Shown here piece after piece: positions 34,014 to 39,009 of a stretch of DNA of 39,009 nt. The position numbers and the translations under genes were made by a program. The DNA comes from Myxococcota bacterium (GTDB lineage Bacteria; Myxococcota_A; UBA796): the NCBI GenBank assembly GCA_029251165.1, contig JAQXDW010000063.1:1-39009 (forward strand), written 5' to 3'. A model generated the notes under the pieces. That model searched no databases. It worked only from the letters and a program-made list of their open reading frames with translations, and had not been told where the DNA came from. Within the stretch, counting starts at the first letter, position 1. The number at the start of each line of letters is the position of its first letter.

Positions 34014-34289
34014 ATGCGGCTGTGGGGGTTGCTGTTGCTGATCGCCTGTGGTCAGGGCGAGCGAGAGCGCGAAGCCGTCGCGGAGATCTGCACCACTGCG
34101 GTGTCGTGCAACAGCTATGGTTGGTCCGATCAGTCGGAGTGCGAGGGCGGCTGGATCGACAACGATGACTACGGCACCGAGTGTGCCTACAACGGTCCCT
34201 ACCTGGAGTGCGCCGAGGAGTGTCTGGAGAGCGACTGCGACAGCTTCGAAGACTGCGAGGCGTACTGCTGGGTGAGCTACTGCCTGTGA
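34014..34289 (+). CDS. Cys-rich mini-lipoprotein
   Basis: 91 residues. ATG 34014 follows a perfect AAGGAGG site six bases upstream and gives MRLWGLLLLIACGQGE, a textbook lipoprotein signal. An upstream in-frame start (33957) is rejected. The mature part is short, very acidic and holds about eleven Cys (e.g. CTTAVSC, CAEECLESDC, CEAYCWVSYC), probably a disulphide-rich, surface-attached mini-domain like those common in Myxococcota. The function is unknown. It is alone on its strand between two leftward genes. Confidence 0.75.
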   Translation: MRLWGLLLLIACGQGEREREAVAEICTTAVSCNSYGWSDQSECEGGWIDNDDYGTECAYNGPYLECAEECLESDCDSFEDCEAYCWVSYCL

Positions 34290-34409
34290 GGCGGGTGTGG
34301 GCTCACCCTGCCGTTCGGTGTCGTACCGCCTGCTGAGCCGCTCGGCGGAGGCCCCGGTGACGACTGCATTGCTGACGGTGAGCCGGCGTCGTGGGGAGCG
34401 AGGGGGTGC

Positions 34410-35849
34410 CTACCAGCCCTTCGCCTCGCCCTCTCCAAGCAGGCGACCTTCTCGGACCAGCCTGCCGGCGGAGGCGATGTCAGGGTGCATGAGCTGATCG
34501 TCGGGCCAGAAGTCGATTGACTCCCGGATGGTCGCGAGGTGCTCGGCGATCTTTGGCGCGATGACTGCACCGGCGCGCTGTCGCAGGTTGAGTCCCTGGG
34601 CGGCGAGCATCAGCTCGATGCCGACGATGTCGGCGACACACTCCACCATGCGCAGCGCGCCCCGAGCAGCGATGGGGCCCATCGAGACGTGGTCCTCGTG
34701 GTGCTGGACGGTGGGGATGGTGTCGACGCTGGCGGGGTGAGAGAGGGTCTTGCACTCGCTGGCGAGCGAGGCTGCGGTGTACTGAGCGAGCATGAAGCCG
34801 GAGTTCAGGCCGGTGCCCTCGACGAGGAAGCTCGGCAGGCCCTTGGAGAGCTGGCCGTGGGTGAGTCGGAAGGTGCGGCGCTCGGAGAGGGTGGCGAGCT
34901 GGGCGATCGCGACCTTGAGGTGGTCCATCGCCATCGCCACGCTGGCGCCGTGGAAGTTGCCGGCCTCGACCCACTCCCCGTCGATCAGCAGCGGGTTGTC
35001 CGACACCGCGTTCAGCTCGTTGCGAACCTCGACGGTGGAGAAGCTCAGGGTCCGCCAGACCGCGCCCATGACCTGTGGGGTGCAGCGGATCGAGAAGGCA
35101 TCGGGGTCGCGGTCGGGGGAAGCCAGCGTGCTGCCGGCCAGCAGCTCGCGCAGCCGGCGGCCGACGAGGCCCGCGCCCGCGTGGGTGCGGCCGAGGGCGC
35201 GGGGATCGATGCAGCGGGTGTCGGCGCGCACGACCTCCATGGTCATCGCTGCCGCGATGATCGCTGACTCCATCACCCGGCGCGCCCGGACCACTGCGAT
35301 GGCAGCCAGGGCGGTGGTCAAGGAGACCCCGTTGATCAGCGCGAGGGCTTCCTTGGGGGTCGGTGTGAAGGCGGGCAGTGCATCGCTCTTGTCGAGGTAG
35401 CCACACGCGACCGCAGCGATGTGGGCCATCGGCGCGAGGTCGCCGGCTGCGCCGACGCTGCCCTGGGCGGGGACCCGGGGGGTGACGTTGTTGTTGAGCA
35501 TCGCCAGGAGAATCCCGGCTGCGGCAGCACGGCACCCGCTGGCGCCCTGAGCCAGAACGTTGACGCGCGCGGCAATGGCAGCCCGGACCACGGTGTCCGG
35601 GAGCGGATCGCCGACCCCGGTGCAGTGCCCGACGATGAACGCCCGGGCGAGGGCATCGTCGTCCATGCCCTCGGCGTGATCTCCGATGAGCCAGCGGCGC
35701 TTCTTCGCCAGGATCGAGCTTCCTGCTGGGGTTGTCTCGGCGTTGCTGCGCATCATCCAGGCGTTGTTGGGGTGGATCTGCACCCGAGCCCCCAGGGCGA
35801 TCTCGTGGAGCAGATCAGGAGTGAGGGTCTCTCCGTCGAGCAGGATCAT
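34410..35849 (-). CDS. Ammonia-lyase-family paralogue lacking the MIO serine (probable pseudoenzyme)
   Basis: 479 residues of the histidine/phenylalanine ammonia-lyase family. Key catalytic features are missing. The MIO-forming triad is A134-A135-G136 (GSVGAAGDLAP) instead of Ala-Ser-Gly, so the cofactor cannot form in the usual way. The N-terminal Tyr loop (YGVNTGFG in active enzymes) is replaced by unrelated sequence around residues 40-60. Other family parts remain: GHCTGVGDPLP, NGVSLTTALA, FSIRCTPQVMGA, NPLLIDGEW...GNFHG and HHEDHVSMG. The ATG overlaps the stop of the upstream intact paralogue (ATGA), so the two are co-translated. Because these enzymes are tetramers with active sites built from several subunits, it may be a regulatory or structural partner (inference). 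Confidence 0.85.
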   Translation of the reverse strand: MILLDGETLTPDLLHEIALGARVQIHPNNAWMMRSNAETTPAGSSILAKKRRWLIGDHAEGMDDDALARAFIVGHCTGVGDPLPDTVVRAAIAARVNVLAQGASGCRAAAAGILLAMLNNNVTPRVPAQGSVGAAGDLAPMAHIAAVACGYLDKSDALPAFTPTPKEALALINGVSLTTALAAIAVVRARRVMESAIIAAAMTMEVVRADTRCIDPRALGRTHAGAGLVGRRLRELLAGSTLASPDRDPDAFSIRCTPQVMGAVWRTLSFSTVEVRNELNAVSDNPLLIDGEWVEAGNFHGASVAMAMDHLKVAIAQLATLSERRTFRLTHGQLSKGLPSFLVEGTGLNSGFMLAQYTAASLASECKTLSHPASVDTIPTVQHHEDHVSMGPIAARGALRMVECVADIVGIELMLAAQGLNLRQRAGAVIAPKIAEHLATIRESIDFWPDDQLMHPDIASAGRLVREGRLLGEGEAKGW

Positions 35850-37408
35850 GATGGCTCCTCGCCGAGGTGAAGCAGGACCGGCAGTTCCTCCAGCAGCCCG
35901 CCAGAGTGGATGAGCGCCGCGAGGGCCTCGATCTGTTCGGAGGGAGGACGACCCTCGGGGAGTCGCGCCAGGCAGGTGCGCACCCGAGCGAGGGCGACGG
36001 TGGTTCCGGCACCGAGCGCTACGCCGGGCTCCTCGGTCTGTCGGAAGGTGAGGGCTGCAGCAGCGCCGAGCAGCTCGATGGCGATGACCCGGCGGCTGTT
36101 GGTGAGCACCTCTGCTGCGATGCGGGCAGCGGTGGTCGACATCGCGACGTGGTCTTCTTGATCCTCACAGGTCGGGATCGAGTCGACGCTGGAGGGCCAG
36201 GCAAGCGAGCGGTTCTCGCTGACCAGTGCGGCGGCGGTGGTCTGCGGCAGCATCATGCCCAGCGAGGGACGGTCTGCCTGGGCCAGGCCAGGGGGCAGCC
36301 GGTGAGAGAGGGTTCCGGTGGTCAGACGGTACAGCCGCCGCTCGGCGAGGCTGGCGATCTCTGCGGTGGCGATCTTGAGGATGTCCATCGCCATGCCGAC
36401 AGGCTCTCCGTGGAACATGCCGGCGGAGTACGCTTTGTTCTCGCCGGGCTGATCGACCAGGATCAGCGGGTTGTCGGTGGCTGCATTCAGCTCGACGCTG
36501 ATCTGTCGGGTGGCGAAGTGCAGGGTGTCACGGCTCGCGCCGAGGACCTGCGGCGTGCAGCGCAGGGAGTAGGCGTCCTGGACCTTGTCAGGCAGGCTGT
36601 CGATGAGCGCGCTGCCTGACAGCAGGGCGCGGAGGTTGGCCGCGCAGGCCTTCGCGCCAGGGTAGGGGCGCAGCTCGTGGACCGCTGCGACGAAGGCCCG
36701 GCTGACCCCCCGGAGGGCCTCCATGGTCATCGCCGCGGCCACCTCTGCCGACAAGATGAGCCGGTCAGCATCTGCACATGCCAGCGCGGCGATGGCGGTG
36801 GTGAGCTGGGCGCCGTTGGTGATCGCGAGGCCGTCCTTGGCCTCCAGGGTGATCCGCGTGATTCCAGCAGCGGACATGCCGGCCTCAGCGGACATCCGCT
36901 CACCGTTGACGACGACCTCGCCGTGATCGCCCTTCATGAGGACCAGGCCGAGGTGAGCCAGCGGTGCGAGATCGCCAGAAGAACCACAGCTGCCCTGGCT
37001 GGGAATTATCGGGGTAATTCCAGCATTGAGCATCGCGTTGAGGTTCTCGACGAGGAGCGGCCGACAGCCGCTGACCCCCTTCGCCAGTGCATTGGCCCGC
37101 AGCAGCATCATCGCCCGGACCACCTCGACGGGCATCGGCTCCCCGACACCGGCGGCGTGGGAGCGGATGAGGTTGACCGAGAGCTGCTCGCTGTCTTCCG
37201 GCGGGATTCGGACCCGGGCCAGAGACCCGAAGCCGGTATTTACTCCGTAGACCGGCATTTCTCCCCGGCTAGCCTGAGCGACCCAGGCGTAGCTACGAAG
37301 CATCTCAGTGCGTGCAGATGCCGCGAGAGCCACCGTTCGGTTGTGCCGGGCGACCTCGACGACGTGCTGAATGGTCAGGCTGTGACCATCGATCTCCAGA
37401 GTGTCCAT
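35846..37408 (-). CDS. hutH: Histidine ammonia-lyase-like MIO enzyme
   Basis: 520 residues from ATG 37408, which gives the normal family start MDTLEIDGHSLTIQHVVEVA; an upstream ATG at 37459 adds 17 residues. The family removes ammonia from an aromatic amino acid to give an arylacrylate (urocanate from His). Present are the Tyr loop VYGVNTGFGSLA (Y54), the MIO triad S143-S144-G145 (GSCGSSGDLAPLAH), YSLRCTPQVLG, NPL...GMFHG and DQEDHVAMS. The triad is Ser-Ser-Gly rather than the usual Ala-Ser-Gly, but the essential Ser is kept. RSHAAGVGEP and QEDH are more like histidine than phenylalanine/tyrosine lyases. No hutU/hutI/hutG is near, so a biosynthetic role is possible; the symbol is family-based. 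Confidence 0.85.
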   Translation of the reverse strand: MDTLEIDGHSLTIQHVVEVARHNRTVALAASARTEMLRSYAWVAQASRGEMPVYGVNTGFGSLARVRIPPEDSEQLSVNLIRSHAAGVGEPMPVEVVRAMMLLRANALAKGVSGCRPLLVENLNAMLNAGITPIIPSQGSCGSSGDLAPLAHLGLVLMKGDHGEVVVNGERMSAEAGMSAAGITRITLEAKDGLAITNGAQLTTAIAALACADADRLILSAEVAAAMTMEALRGVSRAFVAAVHELRPYPGAKACAANLRALLSGSALIDSLPDKVQDAYSLRCTPQVLGASRDTLHFATRQISVELNAATDNPLILVDQPGENKAYSAGMFHGEPVGMAMDILKIATAEIASLAERRLYRLTTGTLSHRLPPGLAQADRPSLGMMLPQTTAAALVSENRSLAWPSSVDSIPTCEDQEDHVAMSTTAARIAAEVLTNSRRVIAIELLGAAAALTFRQTEEPGVALGAGTTVALARVRTCLARLPEGRPPSEQIEALAALIHSGGLLEELPVLLHLGEEPS

Positions 37409-37492
37409 GGGGCTGGATGTAATTGGTTTGCGAGTCGGAGATCGAAGAGCGGGCGACATACCGTGCTCTTGATGTCCTAAGATGGCGTGGTC

Positions 37493-39009
37493 ATGGCCGG
37501 TCAGACAAAGACACAGCCCCTGCAGAAGCAGCGGGACGGAGACACCGACGCCTCTGCGGCAGGAACCCAGCAGGAGGAGGCGTTCTCCGATCTGGAAGAT
37601 CCCCTTGCCGAGTCCATGGTCGATCCGATGCTGGCAGGGGCCTCGACCGACACCGCTGAGCGCGGTCCTCCTTCAGAGGAAGCGCTGGGGTTGCTCGATA
37701 GCCTGTGGGCAGCAATGGAGGAGCTCGACGAGCGCGTTGAGGAGGAGGGAGACGGCGCGACCGAGGCTGTCGATACGGGCATCGCCGCGGCCTCTGCCGC
37801 CTCCCCAGCCGGTGGCCCGGACGGCGCACCCCAAGCTGCTCCAGAGGACGATGCGGGCTGGGGACTGGATGCTGCCACCGTCGATGCGGGGATCGACACG
37901 GCATCTGAGGTCGTCGCGCCGGGGCCTGAGGTTGTAGCGTCTGCCAGCGTGATCGCGGAGCCTGAGGTCGCGGAGCCTGAAGTGATCGCGTCGGATGCAG
38001 CGGTCGAGGTCGCGGAGCCTGAGGTTGTCGTGCCTGAGCCGCTCGCACCTGAGGTCGTAGAGCCTGAGACTGTCGTGCCGGAGACCGTTGATCCTGTGGC
38101 ACCAGAGGTCTCCGTCGTGGAGCCGGTTGAGGTTGTCCCGCCTGAGGTCGTCCTGCCCGAGACCGCTGAGCCTGAAGTGCTTGCGTCGGATGCACCGGTC
38201 GAGGTCGCGGAGCCTGTCGAGGTTGTCGCGCCAGAGGTCGTCGTAGAGCCTGAGCCTGTCGCACCGGAGACCGTGGATCCTGAGACCGCTGAGCCTGAAG
38301 AGCTCGCGTCGGATGCACCGGTCGGGGTCGCGGAGCCTGAGGTCGCGGAGCCTGTGGTGAGCGAGCCGGTCATCGACGAGCCTGAGGCTGCGGGGGGAGC
38401 CGAGCCTGAGCTGCTCGCATCTGAGGTCGTAGAGCCTGAGTCAGGCGCGCCCGAGGTGATCGCGCCTGAGTCTGCCGAGCCTGAAGTGCTCGCACCTGAG
38501 GTCGTAGAGCCCGAGACAGCCGAGCCTGCGGTGAGTGAGCCGGTCATCGTGGAGCGTGAGGCTGCTGCGGTTGTTGAGTCCGAGACCGCGGAGCCCGAGA
38601 CTGTCGAGTCTGAGACCGCGGAGCCGGAAGCGCTCGCGTCAGACTCCCCGATCGAGGTCGTGGAGCCCGAGGCTGCCGAGCCTGCAGCGAGCGAGCGGGT
38701 CGTCGTGGAGCCTGAGACTGCGGATCTCGAGTCGGTCACCGTAGAGCCAGAGGTGGCGGAGTCCGAGCCCGTCATCGCCGAGCCCGTCATCGCCGAGCCC
38801 GAGTCGATCACCGTAGAGCCTGAGGTCACCGAGCCTGCGAAGAGTGAGTCGGTCGTGCCTGAGCCGCTCGCACCTGAGGTTGTAGAGCCTGAGCCTGTCG
38901 CACCGGTAGAGGTCGCGGATCCTGTGGCACCAGAGGTCTCCGTCGTGGAGCCGGTCGAGGTCGTCCTGCCTGAGGTCGTCCTGTCTGAGACCGCTGAGCC
39001 TGAAGTGCT
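37493..39009 (+). CDS. Glu/Pro/Val-repeat protein, N-terminal part (runs off the window end)
   Basis: At least 505 residues, still open at base 39009. The first ~150 residues are acidic and low-complexity with one possible helix ([20 protein letters not shown]). From about residue 145 the chain is a long irregular repeat of [18 protein letters not shown] and EPV units, almost devoid of aromatic residues and Cys. It is therefore probably an extended, highly acidic, PEVK-like flexible spacer. No signal peptide is evident. Start ATG 37493 has only a weak ribosome site. It diverges from the ammonia-lyase operon across 84 bases. A long antisense frame made of Ser/Gly/Thr is a product of the repeat composition. 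Confidence 0.75.
   Translation, partial: MAGQTKTQPLQKQRDGDTDASAAGTQQEEAFSDLEDPLAESMVDPMLAGASTDTAERGPPSEEALGLLDSLWAAMEELDERVEEEGDGATEAVDTGIAAASAASPAGGPDGAPQAAPEDDAGWGLDAATVDAGIDTASEVVAPGPEVVASASVIAEPEVAEPEVIASDAAVEVAEPEVVVPEPLAPEVVEPETVVPETVDPVAPEVSVVEPVEVVPPEVVLPETAEPEVLASDAPVEVAEPVEVVAPEVVVEPEPVAPETVDPETAEPEELASDAPVGVAEPEVAEPVVSEPVIDEPEAAGGAEPELLASEVVEPESGAPEVIAPESAEPEVLAPEVVEPETAEPAVSEPVIVEREAAAVVESETAEPETVESETAEPEALASDSPIEVVEPEAAEPAASERVVVEPETADLESVTVEPEVAESEPVIAEPVIAEPESITVEPEVTEPAKSESVVPEPLAPEVVEPEPVAPVEVADPVAPEVSVVEPVEVVLPEVVLSETAEPEV
38090..39009. repeat. Long direct repeat within the Glu/Pro/Val-repeat gene
   Basis: Bases 38090-38181 recur at 38918-39009 with 5 mismatches in 92 bases. 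The encoded segments differ at two residues (both Pro in the first copy, Leu and Ser in the second). Shorter shared runs (e.g. GTGCCTGAGCCGCTCGCACC) lie upstream of each copy, so the duplicated block is larger. The second copy reaches the window edge, so its true length is not visible. Confidence 0.9.

Noticed and set aside
37501..38829. Leftward open frame rich in Ser, Gly and Thr opposite the Glu/Pro/Val-repeat gene
   Set aside because: Both strands stay open because of the repeat. The rightward frame has a non-repetitive N-terminal part, continues to the window edge and gives a coherent acidic repeat protein; the leftward one is simple-sequence only.

Overview
The window is a high-GC, gene-dense bacterial chromosome segment. 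Several features point to a Myxococcota-type (former deltaproteobacterial) organism, possibly a marine one. These are many lipobox lipoproteins, MopE-type and thrombospondin-3-type Asp-rich repeats, a CotH-type kinase, a complete oleABCD set and a large PUFA/enediyne-like iterative polyketide synthase. This placement is inferred from gene content; there is no marker gene or rRNA in the window. I saw no tRNA, rRNA, CRISPR array, transposase or phage gene.

Left part (1-10.2 kb): the start of an unrecognised leftward gene cut by the window edge, a CotH-family lipoprotein, a PhaR-like regulator, two leftward lipoproteins (a metallophosphoesterase and a TSP3/ricin-lectin protein), an alpha/beta hydrolase, a membrane-anchored SGNH hydrolase, a 790-residue McrB-like AAA protein whose nucleotide-binding motifs are all degraded, and a DUF309 protein.

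Iron and olefin block (10.2-15.7 kb): a leftward bfd-bfr operon lies behind a nearly perfect Fur box (18 of 19 bases). The rightward, translationally coupled oleA-oleB-oleC-oleD operon encodes head-to-head fatty acyl condensation to long-chain olefins.

Lipid/polyketide block (15.7-29.7 kb): an unrecognised protein made of four FAGKSR-type repeats; a B3/B4-domain gene overlapping an acyl-CoA dehydrogenase; then a leftward operon of one giant synthase (about 3122 aa), a GNAT acyltransferase and a PlsC-type acyltransferase. The synthase reads NMO-like fragment - KS - AT - KS - ACP x3 - KR - DH-like - PPTase. It has no enoyl reductase and no thioesterase. Unusually, all three ACPs carry Thr where Ser normally receives phosphopantetheine. 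It looks like a one-protein secondary-lipid (polyene) synthase with its own PPTase and two candidate acyl-transfer enzymes. The nearby ole genes give a possible second outlet towards polyunsaturated hydrocarbon, as known for Pfa/Ole in Shewanella.

Right part (29.9-39 kb): surface/secreted lipoproteins (one with eight MopE repeats and a fibrinogen-like C-terminus), a small coiled-coil protein, a Cys-rich mini-lipoprotein, two overlapping ammonia-lyase genes of the MIO family, and the start of a Glu/Pro/Val-repeat protein cut by the window edge. Of the two ammonia-lyases, one looks intact (Ser-Ser-Gly triad) and one looks like a pseudoenzyme (Ala-Ala-Gly triad, no Tyr loop).
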